DNA of 64,000 nucleotides, from contig JACSYO010002062.1 in NCBI GenBank assembly GCA_016806645.1, positions 5,401,501 through 5,465,500 of the forward strand. The letters are read 5' to 3'. Within the stretch, counting starts at the first letter, position 1; each line of letters starts with the position of its first letter. Below the pieces are notes generated by a model, which did not search any database, was not told the DNA's origin, and saw nothing but the letters and a program-made list of their open reading frames with translations. The stretch comes from Ophiodon elongatus. Taxonomy: Eukaryota > Chordata > Actinopteri > Perciformes > Hexagrammidae. This document shows positions 1 to 12,402 of the stretch, one piece after another. The position numbers and the translations under genes are program-made.

Positions 1-1863
1 GTTCACACCGAGAGAGTACCTCACCTCGCACCTGGAGATCCGATTTACCAAGTAAGCACAAACACCGTTAGTTAATTATTCAGTTTTTATTCGGTTTTTT
101 TCGGTTTTTTTCATGCTGAAGGACTCATTTCCAAGAAACATAGACTTAAACTAAGAACTAAGGACATCCCTAGTTGGTGAGCTTTTTTTTTTTATTATTA
201 TTTACCTTTCAAGTTAATTAACTATGAGACATTTAGCCTTCGGTGAATAGAAAAGGCAACACTTTCAAGATCATCATCATCGCTACAAACGGCCGTAAGT
301 GATCAGATGAATGGAGCACGTTGGATGTAACTGATTTAAAAAGGGGAATGCAAGGCTAAAAAAGAGCCTCTGCAAGAGGTTCACGAACACCAAAGAAGAA
401 GAGACTGTTTAGTTTTACTTTCGTATGTCAAGAGAGTTCACGGTGACGTAGTCTCCCTGTGCATTCAAATACAGCTCATCCTCTGCTGGAGTTTGTGAGG
501 TTTTAAATGTGCTTTTACTAAACCGACCTCCATCTGACCATCTGTCTCCAGGTCTATCGTGGGCATGACCATGTACAACCAGGCTACTCAGGAGATAGCC
601 AAGCCCAGCGAGCTGCTGACCAGCGTGCGGGCCTACATGACGGTGCTTCAGTCCATAGAGAACTACGTCACCATCGACATCACCCGGGTCTTCAACAACG
701 TCCTCCTGCAGCAGACGCAGCACCTGGACAGCCACGGGGAGCCCACCATCACCAGTCTGTACACCAACTGGTACGTTCACCCGAGCCGTGTGAGGAATAT
801 GTGACGCGGTAGTCAAAAACATTCTGTTTGGAATGATAACATATCCGACAGTAAAGGGGAAGAGATGAAGTAATAAAAAAAAAACATTCACAGAGTTCTG
901 CATTGTATTCGTATAAGCTGGGTCAGTATGACATTTGTATTCTAATACTGTAGAGTCTCCAACAGTACTTGTTGTTGGAGACTCTTTTATCACAACCACC
1001 AATAAAACCAATTCCTCATTTTTATTGCTGTACAGAAGGAGATCATTTTTATTGTTATACGAAAGGCTGTCACAGCACAAACAACTAAATACCAGATTTT
1101 GCTTATTTGGGCACAGAAAATGTAGGAATGCTTTTTTCTATTATTTGCTGTTAAAGTTCAAGACTCTGTTTATGTATTTTTTTGCATTTTGATTTGGGGG
1201 ACAAGTTTAGTAGAGTAAGTTACAGTTATATAGTTATTACTATTTAAATAACAGATAAACATTAAAACAAAAACAATCAAAATCAGTACGTCATTGTGTT
1301 AAAGGAACAGTTCACCCAAAAACATTATGAATTGTATACGGAGCTGACCGTTAATGAGAGCGAAGCGCCCCGAAAAATGAAAGCATATCTGTGCAAACGA
1401 ACTTCGATGGAGGCCAAATGAAACGCAGCAAAACAAAACATTAAGAAAATCTCATTATCCAAGTGTCTTTTATCCAGTCGCTGGCTCATGGAAATCAAAT
1501 CACTTTTTTTCCGCTTAACTATTGCTAAAAAAAAAGAAAAGCTCTTTCTGGATTGAACACAACAAAAGACACGTCTTCGCTGCCTTTTGTTCGGCCGGCG
1601 TCGAAGTCCATTTGATAGAAAACTTCTTCTGGGCCCACAGAGAGCCGAGGGAGGGAAGGATTATATATAATGTTTATTGTTTCTGGGCGAGCTATTCCTT
1701 TAAGTAGCCATTCGCTGAGCTTAGTGTTGGCACAGAACCCCACAGATGGTTTAAAGTGCCATCTAGCAACATGATTACAATTTATTTAGGGGATTTATTA
1801 TAGGGGATTTTCCTAATATAGACTTGCTAATCAAAGGGAGGACTTGCGATACTGAGAAGGTAT

Positions 1864-1914
<51 letters not shown>

Positions 1915-2758
1915 GTACCTGGAGACGTTGCTCCGTCAGGTCAGCAACGGACACATCGCCTACTTCCCCGCCATGAAGGCCTTCGTCAACCTGCCCACGG
2001 AGAACGAGCTGACTTTCAACGCCGAGGAATACTCCGACATCTCCGGTACCAGCCTGCACACAGTATCATCTCCTCTGTACACTTGATATTGTTGACGTCT
2101 GTTCTTATTTATAGACTTTTTTTTTTTCTTTTTCTTCTTTTTTTATTTTTTATTCTCTGCTTAAAAAGAGGCTGTTGTATTGTGTTTGTAGTGATGTTTG
2201 TGTTTTGTTTTGTGTGTTTTTTTCTCCCAGAGATGCGTTCGCTGTCTGAGCTGTTGGGGCCGTACGGTATGAAGTTCCTCAGCGAGAGTCTGATGTGGCA
2301 CATCTCGTCTCAGGTCGCTGAGCTGAAGGTGTGTACACACAATCCCATATAAATACTCCATGAAATACAAAATAAAAGAGTTTTGTGTCCGTCTTTATTT
2401 TATCGTATTTTACTTTTACTGCTTTTGAAATTTCCGACAAGTGCAGAGCTTCTGTTCTGAGGCAGCTTTTCATTATTATCAGGAGTGAATCAATATATCC
2501 ATCATCAAAATAATATGAAGAATAATGGCCTCAACACTAAGATGAACATCTATAAATAAATGAAAAGGATAATCTTACTTTATAAATATTATAAGTTAAA
2601 AATTATTTTTGAATTTAACGCTAACTGTTGCCGTGTTTGTCTCCGTGTAGAAACTGGTGGTAGAAAACATGGAGGTGTTGACCCAGATGAGGACGAGCTT
2701 CGACAAACCAGAGCACATGGCCGCCCTCTTCAAGAAACTCACCTGTGAGAGCACACAC

Positions 2759-2840
<82 letters not shown>

Positions 2841-3296
2841 TTAGTGTAGCTGGTTTGACAGCTAGTGTTGAACTGCATTCACACTCTAAACAAGAGTCTC
2901 ATTCCTTTGTTGACTCGGCTGACCGGCTGCTGTCGCCCTGACTGGTTTCATGTCTGTGTGAAGCTTCCCAGCGTTGATTTGTACTGAAGTGTTCACACTT
3001 GTTGTAAACTTGTAGAAATATTAATAGTTCGCGGCTAAGCAGACTTGACTGAAAGGCAAGTAGAAGTCAATGCTGACACTCGGCAGACAACCGCACAGCA
3101 AAAAAAAAGCCAAAACATAATAAAACTTCAAGCTTGTGAATGAAAGCTGCAAATGAAGGATAGATTGCCGTTGGTTGGTTTGATATTTACAGTTTTTCTC
3201 TGTTTGTAGCTGTGGACAGCGTGTTGAAGAGAATGACCATCATTGGAGTCATCTTGTCCTTCCGCTCCCTGGCTCAGGAGGCCCTCAGAGATGTAA

Positions 3297-3347
<51 letters not shown>

Positions 3348-6300
3348 GTGATGGATGGTCACACCACTCACCCCATCCCCTCCACTACTGTCTGCTTCTG
3401 CCAATCGGCTCGCTCCTCCTCAATACGAAGTGGGCCCAGCTCCCGCTCCACTAAGTCTGACTGTCTGCTGTCGTGGCTCCACGGTGGTGGAACAAACTCC
3501 CCGGTGAAACTCTACACGTCTGTCCGTCGCAGACTGAAAACTCATCTGTTCTGCCTCCACTTTGCCCCATAAAATATAAAAATAAAAAATGAAGTAGATC
3601 AGCATATTTGATGAAGTTTAAGTACTTGCATGCAGCAAATATTTTGAAGTATTTGTCCCAATGAAAAAAAAAATGTGTGACGGTGTATGCAAGTGCTTAC
3701 ATTCCGAACATCGGGGGCAAAAAATGCCCAAATTTTTTTTTTCCCTACCCTGCTTGCACGATTCTTGCAGTTTTGGGTTGTACCCACATGGTTGAATGCA
3801 CTTGCTGTATAATACATCCGCTAAATAAATATAATGTAGATGGATTCAGTTGGAAAGTAAAAAAATGCATAAAGAAAATGTACTTGTTCTTGTTCTTATC
3901 TGATTTTGGACATAAAAGCACCATAAATGTCAAGTATCTTTTTAATATTTCTTCCCGAGCTCTGATGCTGCACCACCTGCTTACCAGACCGTCTCTGTCT
4001 CGCTCTCTCTCTCCAGGTGTTATCCTGTCACATTCCCTTCCTGGTCAGTTCAGTGGAGGACTTCAAGGACCACATCCCCAGAGAGACAGACATGAAGGTG
4101 AAACACGCTTCCGGGCGCATTAAAATAAAGTAACCTCTTAACCCGATGTCAGTGTTGACGCTACGTCTACTCTCCTCATGCGTATGTATGAATCTCTGTC
4201 TGGTTCAAGGTGGCCATGAATGTCTACGAGCTGTCATCAGCGGCAGGTCTGCCCTGTGAGATCGACCCGGCTCTGGTGGTGGCTCTGTCCTCGCAGAAAA
4301 GTGGTGAGACACGCCCCTTGCATTCAGATTGCATATTTGCATGGGTGTGTTTTTGTTATTCACGTTTAACTTGTTCGTCTCATGTCTTGGGTCACTTCCT
4401 GATTCAAGCAGCTTTTCCCTTCATCGACTTCTCACAGAACTTCATCTAAATGTACAACCATGTAGTTGTTTTTTTGTTCTGGAAGCCTCTGATGTTCTGC
4501 AGTACCACCCTCCGCCTGAACTGTTAGTGATATGCCGGCGAGGGGTGCGCTGTTTTATGAAAAAATATAATTGTATTAAAGGCTGTTAAACAAGTGATAT
4601 TTGGTTGCAAATATAAAGTGAACTATCAACCAAATCACAAACTCTAGTATAGAAACATCAGCTCACTGCTAATTAATAGATGTTTACATTTTCAGTTAAT
4701 AAAAAAGAGTTTTCCATGTTCATTACTTTTCCTAATGTTTTATCAAGATATAGCCATAATTTTGGTATCGTGACAACACTACTGTGCCTGAATGACATTA
4801 CTTTGACAAATGTAAGAAGCCAACAATTTCACACGTTCCATGTCTGAAAAGGGCTTGTCTCTACAGAGAACATCAGTCCAGAGGAGGAGTATAAGATCGC
4901 CTGTCTGCTGATGGTGTTTGTGGCGGTTTCCTTGCCAACGCTGGCCAGCAACGTGATGTCGCAGTACAGCCCCGCCATCGAAGGTAGGCCGCCATGCTAT
5001 CGTATTCTCTGGTATCCACAGATTTTGTTCTTCCGAACTTAGACACATTTTTAGCAATAACGTAATAACTTTTGATAATAAATAATGAAAATAACAAGCC
5101 CCGTATCCAGAGCTTGATAGCGGTGCAGGAGGAACTACCACACGGTGTAGGAAACATAATTTACTGCATCAATGGCATGAGACTGTTCTGCATGCAAACG
5201 AGATCGACCTTGTGCCCTCAGATGGATTCATTGGTGTGCACGAGCTATATCATCATCTTCATTATATACTTTTTTTTTTTTTTTAATTGTTAGATTATAA
5301 ATAGATTTTTAAAGGTCAGTTTCCCCACTGTGACCTGTTTTAACCTTATTTGTTGCATGTATTTCCATAAAAAGATGTATTCGGTTAAATATCCCTCGGT
5401 GCAACAGAGACAGACACGTGTTGAAGGGAAATGAGGCTTTTTGATAAGGCATCAAAGAGATTCGTCATTCAAGGATGGATTATGAAGACATCGCCTCTTA
5501 ACAACCTTGAAATGAGAGGCACCATTGTTAATAAGGGACATTTAAAAAGGATAATGAGTTGTAATGGGCTTTACCATTGTTAGTATGCAGACTGCATATT
5601 GGCCAGCGATTGGTTTTCCAGCAGCACGTCTCGAATACATGGCGCCGGTGAAGCCACATCAACCACCGTGTGAACTTACAATTACACACTTAATATTCAC
5701 GTGCTTTTTATGCATCACACACACACACACACACACCTACCTACCTACCTACCTACCTAATGGCGTTAATTTGCATGAAAAAAAGGAAATCCATATTTTC
5801 CCCGCTGAAAATGGTTCCAGGTTTTTTTAATTGTGGAGAATCTCTCTGCTGTGGAGGTCTTCAAAGAGCCACACATGTCAGAATTTAAACCAGACTTAAT
5901 TATCAAATACAGACGACGTCTTCTTGATCTCTCACCACTGGCGTGTGTTTGCTGCCCCCTACAGGCCACTGTAACAACATCCACTGCCTGGCCAAAGCCA
6001 TCAACCAGATCGCTGCTGCTCTCTTCACCATCCACAAGGGGAGCATAGAGGACCGCCTGAAAGAGTTCCTGGCTGTAAGATGAAAAGATTATTTTTTTAA
6101 TGCTTATGTTCTTATTAGAAAATGGCCGAGTTGTTGGAGGGGTACCTGACCACGAAGGCACCATTTTGATCCCAAATGGGGGCACTTTGTTGCACGCAAC
6201 CCCGCCCCCTGTGTCACTGTAGCAGCTGGTTAACAAATGCCAGGATGTATGGGAGGTACTGCTGCTACGTTAATGTTAGAATCAAGTCACACACACCCCC

Positions 6301-7381
6301 CCACCCTCCCTCTTTTTTTCTTCATTCGCATAAAGGTAGTCGATATTGACACGCAGAGATTTTACATTTTATGTTGCTGACATTTTAGAAATTTAGCAAA
6401 CATGTGTGTCTCTGTCTGTGTAGCTGGCTTCGTCCAGTCTGTTGAAGATCGGCCAGGAGACGGACAAGATGACGACGCGTAACAGAGAATCGGTCTACCT
6501 GCTGCTGGACATGGTGAGTCGTTTGGGTCGTTTGGTCCAAACCAGAAAAAAAAAAGAAAAAAAACATACATCGTTGCCTTTTTGTTCTGGTCCAGTTTGC
6601 TTTTCCTTTTGCTTTTTGCAAACGAACCAAGAGGAGTACAGATGATGTTATACAGACTGTAGGGAAATTCACTGGACAGTCTTGCATCATCAGTGATCAC
6701 TAGGACCCATTTGGGTAAATCTAATGGTTACTAACGGTAGTTTGTGTCACTTTAATGCTTCTTCTGTGTGTTTTTATCTTCTCTGGTGTCTCATCCTGAA
6801 GATAAACTAAAAGACGAGCGGGGCGATTTTTTGTCATTATATTGTTTTTTAATGGTCTGCGTTCGAAAGCAGGAGTGAGAGCCGCTGCAGCCGGCACAGC
6901 AGAGAGAAGCAGGGGGAGGGGGGGGACAACCGGCATATTTTCTCATCTTACTCTGGTCAAAACAAACTAATTAATTCACAAACTAGAGTTGCTGATTGTT
7001 CGAAGAGTGGAAAGACTAACTAAGACGTGTTTAAATTCTTTTTTTTTTTGTTTCCGTCTGTGTGTTTTACGACGAGTTAAGAGGCAGTTAAGCCCGTTTT
7101 GAGTTCAGTGTGACCCAAACGGTTTAGGTGTGAAAGCACCCTGATTTAATAATGTTGATAACATGGAAGAATGACCCAACATGGCCACCGATGCATCAGG
7201 AGTGAGAGTATGAGAATAACTATTTCTATTTCTATTGTCTAAACGTGTGTCTGTTGTGTTTCAGATTGTGCAGGAGTCTCCCTTCCTGACCATGGACCTG
7301 CTGGAGTCCTGCTTCCCCTACGTCCTGCTGCGAAACGCCTACCACGCCGTCTACAAACAGAGCATCAGTGCTAACGCGTAG
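1..7381 (+). CDS. nckap1: nckap1 (Nck-associated protein 1 / NAP1), C-terminal 12 coding exons; 5' part lies outside the window
   Basis: Subunit of the WAVE regulatory complex, which relays Rac signals to Arp2/3 actin nucleation at the cell cortex. Coding exons read from splice sites and phase: 1-51, 552-770, 1915-2045, 2231-2328, 2651-2744, 3210-3292, 4017-4097, 4210-4303, 4867-4983, 5965-6074, 6424-6513, 7265-7381. They join without a frame break into 427 residues ending in a TAG stop; the whole protein in vertebrates is about 1,130 residues. Blocks such as [36 protein letters not shown] and [20 protein letters not shown] are close to vertebrate NCKAP1. The C-terminus ([11 protein letters not shown]) fits NCKAP1 better than the blood-cell paralogue NCKAP1L. 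All introns are GT-AG; three carry a CA/GT microsatellite directly beside a splice site. The reading frame enters the window with one base of a split codon. Confidence 0.97.
1306..1702. mobile_element. MITE-like element in an nckap1 intron
   Basis: The left end reads TTAAAGGAACAGTTCACCCA. The right end is an imperfect inverted copy (GGGCGAGCTATTCCTTTAA). The pair frames about 400 bases with no coding capacity. This end sequence is common in fish non-autonomous DNA transposons. The element sits wholly within the nckap1 intron that precedes the exon at 1915. Confidence 0.7.
1868..1914 (+). repeat. (GT)n microsatellite forming an nckap1 3' splice site
   Basis: About 22 GT units run directly into the AG acceptor of the exon starting at 1915, replacing an ordinary pyrimidine tract apart from a short T-run at 1862-1868. 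Confidence 0.9.
2751..2835 (+). repeat. (CA)n microsatellite just after an nckap1 5' splice site
   Basis: A CA tract, interrupted by CATA units, starts about 6 bases after the donor GTGAGAG of the exon ending at 2744. Confidence 0.9.
3298..3344 (+). repeat. (CA)n microsatellite abutting an nckap1 5' splice site
   Basis: The donor GTAAG after the exon ending at 3292 continues straight into about 23 CA units. Confidence 0.9.
3345..3575 (+). mobile_element. Non-LTR retrotransposon 3'-end fragment
   Basis: Frame-shifted translation of this nckap1 intron stretch gives the C-terminal signature common to vertebrate LINE reverse transcriptases: a WNxLP-like stretch (here WWNKLP), then RRRLKTHLF. 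It is a short dead fragment next to the CA repeat. Clade is not resolved; L2/CR1/Rex-like is my inference. Confidence 0.6.
5717..5759 (+). repeat. Compound (CA)n-(CCTA)n microsatellite
   Basis: About 10 CA units pass into about 5 CCTA units, inside the nckap1 intron before the exon at 5965. Confidence 0.9.
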
Positions 7382-7466
7382 ACGCACACTAAACACACAG
7401 CGAGAGGCCTACCACGCCGTCTACCATCGGAGCGCCAGTGCTCGTATATAGACGCATACACAGCAA
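7337..7466 (+). repeat. Tandem duplication of the nckap1 terminal coding segment into its 3' UTR
   Basis: The last about 45 coding bases, the stop codon and a little UTR (from 7337) recur 70 bases downstream (from 7407). The copies share an 18-base identical core and then keep alignable but diverged sequence at a constant offset of 70. Because 70 is not a multiple of 3, the second copy lies in another frame. In its own frame it reads AYHAVYHRSASARI followed by TAG. No splice acceptor precedes it, so I read it as a local duplication rather than an alternative exon. Confidence 0.85.
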
Positions 7467-8196
7467 CAAATACACACTAACGGCATACACTAAATACAAA
7501 CTAAACACACTAAACTATGCCTACAATGCCTCATTGTTAATATTCCGACAATAAAAAGCATCAGTGTGTGACATGTACACTACAATTTTGACACACTAAA
7601 CAAGTTCACTCTAAATACAGAACCAATACACTAAACGCCAAAACGACGTAGAAAAACTCCCACAATTCAGTGCACAAAGACGACGACAAAGACACTGAAA
7701 TAAAAAATGAACAGAAACAAAAAACACACACAAACACTAGCTGGATGAAGTTGGGGGATCAGTGTCTTTATTTTAATCATTGTACTTTTTCATTGACGTT
7801 GCCAGGGACCATTACCATAGCAACACGTGATATACCATATGTTTGATTGGTATAAAAGAACAAAAATATAAATATATAGTATATATATAGTTGACACTAA
7901 AATATTCTTTTCTTCTTTTTTTTTCTTTTCCAATGAAAGATTTGAGATTTTTAGTGGCCAGCTGACAAACTTCTATGTGGTGATGGATTTGGATGCTTAC
8001 TTTGGGAATGCAAATGATGTGATGTGGATTTTTAAAATCTTTTATTATTTTCTTTTGCTTTTATGGAGGAGGATTCCTGTGTTGATGAAAGACATGTTGC
8101 TTGTTATTGTAAGTTTACATACTTCTCTACACACACTGACAGACATCCTGAGCAGATAAACTACGTACAAACTAATCACTACAACATTTCATAGTG

Positions 8197-8199
<3 letters not shown>

Positions 8200-8254
<55 letters not shown>
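8200..8254 (+). repeat. (CA)n microsatellite
   Basis: About 27 uninterrupted CA units downstream of nckap1. Confidence 0.95.
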
Positions 8255-8258
<4 letters not shown>

Positions 8259-11200
8259 TACAACATGGTGATGTTTTACTTTTATTCCTTTCTTTTCAAG
8301 CTAGTCGCAACTTGAACTTTTTGTGGGTAAAGATATAATATCTGTATTCTACTTTGATGTGAACTGAACTCGTCTGTTTTCAATGTTTCTGTTTTGTTAT
8401 TTTTACGATGACGACATCGATGACGACTATTTGCCAAATGTGTTGACACTAAAAGTTGTGTATTCAGGGCTTGGAAGTGGTGGAGTGTTTGGGTATTAAT
8501 GGGTGAAATGCCATTTTTAAGTGTCGGGACGGTTTGGACGACAGACGGTCTGGAAACAATCCGCCGGACTCTGCGGCAGCTTGGTTAACAGAAGGGGGGT
8601 CACGCGAGAACTTCTTCAGCGGGAACAAAGTTTAAAACAGAAAAAAAAAAACAAGTACTGCAGTAATACTACGGTAAATACATGGAGCTGCAAATATTCC
8701 TCACAGCTGTTGTTAGTCAACGCTCTCTGATTAAGTAAAGGTCCAGTAGGTGCTACTCTGTTTTTTTTTTTTTTATTTTTTATTTCCAACGGTGTAAAGT
8801 AGAAATGAACAGCAACAGTAATTTATAGGATCTCTCGCAGAAAGAAGATGGCATTTATATCTTTATGGTGGGAAATTTTGCTTCTCTGTGTTTTAATTTT
8901 TTTTACAGTTGCAGTCTTGTAGTGCTGGCCACCAACACGCCCTACTGAACCAGCCGCGGGGGGGGCGGGGGATAGTGCCTTGCTCAAAGGCACCTTAACA
9001 GCAGCGGTTGACGGTCCACCATCTACTTAAATGTCTCAGTATTCAACGTTAATGGGAGCAATTCAATTAACTAATTCCTCCACAGCGAAAAACAAGTAAA
9101 TCCTAATTGATCTCAGACCTGTGAAAGTCTACAAAAACCTGGAGCTGCAATAAGACAAAAAAATAAATGTACATATATACACACACACTCTTGGTGATGG
9201 TTTCACTGGATTTGTTAACTGTGGTCGGTGGGCATCCTTCAATACACTTTCCGTATTCGCAGTTACGTTTTCGCAATGGTTGTACGGGACCTTTTTAGGG
9301 CAGGCGGGTGACTTTTACAAAGTGCGGTCTGATTTATATATATTTTTTGTCAATCAAGTCATTGCGAGGGCTCCGTAATGAGAGACAAACCATGCTCGGC
9401 GTGGGCCAGCCCTCTGCTAGTGTACTACGAACACCAGGGCGTTTGTCTGAAAGCTCATACTGCATACTATTCAGGACTAGACGCTCTCCTTGGGCTGGTG
9501 AAACCTGGACGCAGCGGTTACAGTATGTAGCGGGGATACACTAAAGCGACGTGTCTGCACTTTTACAGTAGATCACGGGTCTTATTTCTGCTATGTATTT
9601 TAGTCAGTAGTCTGCATTATAAGCGTGTAAGGACAGATCCATGGACACATTCTGCCATTTGATGTGGAATGATTGCTGTTTTTCTTTCTAACCTCTTTTT
9701 TTTTCCTTCTCTTTTTTTGTGTCCCTGATTTCCTCCGTGTAACTTAAATTAATGAATAAAAACTTAAACTTTAGGGCTGTGAGTGTGTGGCGGTGGTTCG
9801 TGCGTGTGGCCTCGGCTGAGATGTTAAATAAAACAGGGTAAGTTGTTGCAACACTTAAGATATTAATAAGATAATTGTAAGTAGTGCCATCGGGTGACTG
9901 TTGTCAGTTTAACCCTGATGGATCCTGTATATCAACATACTGCTTAAATTGTCACAATAGCCCCTTAAAACAGTTTCCAAGTGTCCTTGAAAACCTGGAA
10001 AACAGCTGATCAATTTTCTAGTCAAAGAAAACACGTGAGAGAAATGTCCTAGAAAATTATTTGAACTTTCTCCTATTTTCCCTTAGCTGAGAATTTACTT
10101 CTCAGCTAAAACCTTTAACATTGGCATCTGAAAAGGCTCATTTATATGTTCAGGTTCAATTAGTAGTCTATGGAGGTATTTTGAATCCGCTGCTATATTA
10201 TTCTGTAATTATTTTCTTAATTTCGAAGCATGTAAGATTTCATATGCAAGTTATTGCCATATAGACTGCAAATCTTTTAAGTCGGACGAGAGTCGTGGAG
10301 AATACTAGTTAATGGCGCGATCCCGGTCTGTCACACCAGCTAGATCATCACTGAAAATGATCTCCAGAAGAGAGTGGGACTACTCCCACACAAATCTTTA
10401 GTCTTGTACACCAAACATAAGATTTTGTTGGTTTTATAAACCAGTTAAATCTGTCAACACTCACTTAATTGATAAAAGCCACAGGGTGAATAGTGAAATT
10501 CTTTAGACTACCAGCTTTCAACATCCAACGACTGGAACCCAAAACCTGTTTTTTTTTCTACTGCATTAATTAATTATCAACAATTTATTTAATTTTAGGC
10601 TTTACACAACATAATTTGTTCCCATGGCATCTGAGATAATTATAAAAACACTACAGTGTCCTACAGAAGCCACCAGGGGGGACTACAAGAAAACTAATAC
10701 CATAATACTTGAAGGATGGAGAACTTGAGACGTTGCAATAGCCCACATTTTATATCCTACAATCAGTTATGTATAGAAATCAATGCTGACATTTTATTGC
10801 TGTTAGTGACAAACAAGATTACATGCTGCATATACAGATGAACAGAAGATGACCAAACAAGTGATCATCAATTGAACCATCATTGATTCAACAAAAATAC
10901 ATTGAAGTAATCTGATTTATCAAATTCAGTTTATTTATAAATGAGTCCAAACCTGTGCTGGTCAACTGTGAACTGATATTCCACTTTGCATATTGCAGCA
11001 TCTGTAAAATTTGTGAAAAAGTAACAAGAACACATTTATAATCATAACTGACCTTTCTCACAGCAGATACTTTGACCTAAGGAAAACGACATGTGAAACT
11101 CATAACAAGTATAACTCAATGAGTGCTGGAATCGTTAATGTTGATTACTGTCAAAATGTCTGCTTTGAAAAATGACTCTAGGCTAAAGTGCCTCAGAATG

Positions 11201-12355
11201 GACGTTAATGAGCTAAACACTTATTGTTTTTATTGCATTACTTATTTTTTTCAATAAGTATATTTTAGGTGTCTAAACAGTTTTTAACCGTTTTAACTGG
11301 TGTTTAACCGCCTGCAAATTCCTGATCACAGAGTGGACGTATATGTAAATTTGGGGAGGGAAAAAACCTTGAAAATATGCTGTTTACTCAGATTAATCAT
11401 CTCATGATGATCCTGGATCCAGACTTTTACAGAACCTGCAATATTTCTTCAGGTGAGCCGTCACAGTAACAGTCATGTAAGTAGCTAACAAGCTAGCAAT
11501 TAGCTAGTTTAAAAAAAAAAAAAAAAGTTTAACTGTCAAGTTTATTATTTTATTGTGTTTTTTATTTAGTTTAGAGTAAACTGACAATGGTTACAAGGAA
11601 GTAGCTATCTGTGAATTAATTAGCTAAAGCTGTTCCTGGTTTCAGTTAACTAGCTAACACGTGTGGTTAACCATTGCTAGCTAGCTATCCTGGTTAAACT
11701 ATAGTAGCTAGCTAGCAGCAGACCAAATCTAAAATTAAACTTTCAGATTCACTGTGTATTTTGAAATGACAATGACGTCAAAGTTCGTTGGCTCACAGCA
11801 TTAAAACAAGTTATTGCAGGGTTCACAAGTTTTTTCCCCCCAAAAGTGTTAAATGTCGGCTGTTTGAGGTTAACTGTTGTGACTGCAGTGAGTTGTTATC
11901 TTGCTTTCGTTAAAAGGGGAAGTTATGCTTCCACCATATTTTAACTAAAAACAGTGCAAACAAAGGTACATTTTAATTTTGGTGAGTGATATTCGGGGTT
12001 TGACAGTAGTGGAGTTGTGTTGAAGTGAATGTGCTACGTGAGCCGTTTCCTGTCCAAGAGTGAAGCCGGTTGGACTCGTTTCTTCACGTACTCTAAACGT
12101 TAACGGTTGTCTCCATAAACACTCCCACTGATTGATGTCTTGTCTTCTAGGTGCTACACTCGAGATGGACGCCAGAGTCCGTTGGGTTGTCCAGATCATC
12201 AAAGATCGGCCGCCACTTTAGTGCTGAGATTTCTTTCCTGAATCAGTCGTCCTGAAGGTTGGCTTCCTCCTCGTCCTCCTCGGGTACAGCACTTTTCAGA
12301 TTTCCTACACACACAGATGGGACTCAAATTGATGAATGGATTAATGGTTACTCTA

Positions 12356-12402
12356 TAAATATATATATCTATCTATCTATTTATAGATAGATAGATAGAT
12401 AT
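12356..12402. repeat. Palindromic (ATCT)n/(AGAT)n tract
   Basis: An ATCT run is followed directly by its reverse complement (TAGATAGATAGAT), so the tract can fold into a hairpin or cruciform. It is flanked by an AT-dinucleotide run. Confidence 0.85.

Noticed and set aside
415..1080. 221-residue minus-strand ORF
   Set aside because: It overlaps the nckap1 exon at 552-770 in the opposite strand and has no family signature; a shadow of the real exon.
2596..2941. Several ORFs with Cys-Val or Thr-His runs
   Set aside because: Products of the CA/GT microsatellite; the same applies near 1870, 3300, 15760, 17000, 21400, 23300 and 26400.
11945..12202. 85-residue minus-strand ORF near a CTAG|GTGC site
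   Set aside because: No recognisable domain, and no partner exons with matching phase could be found.
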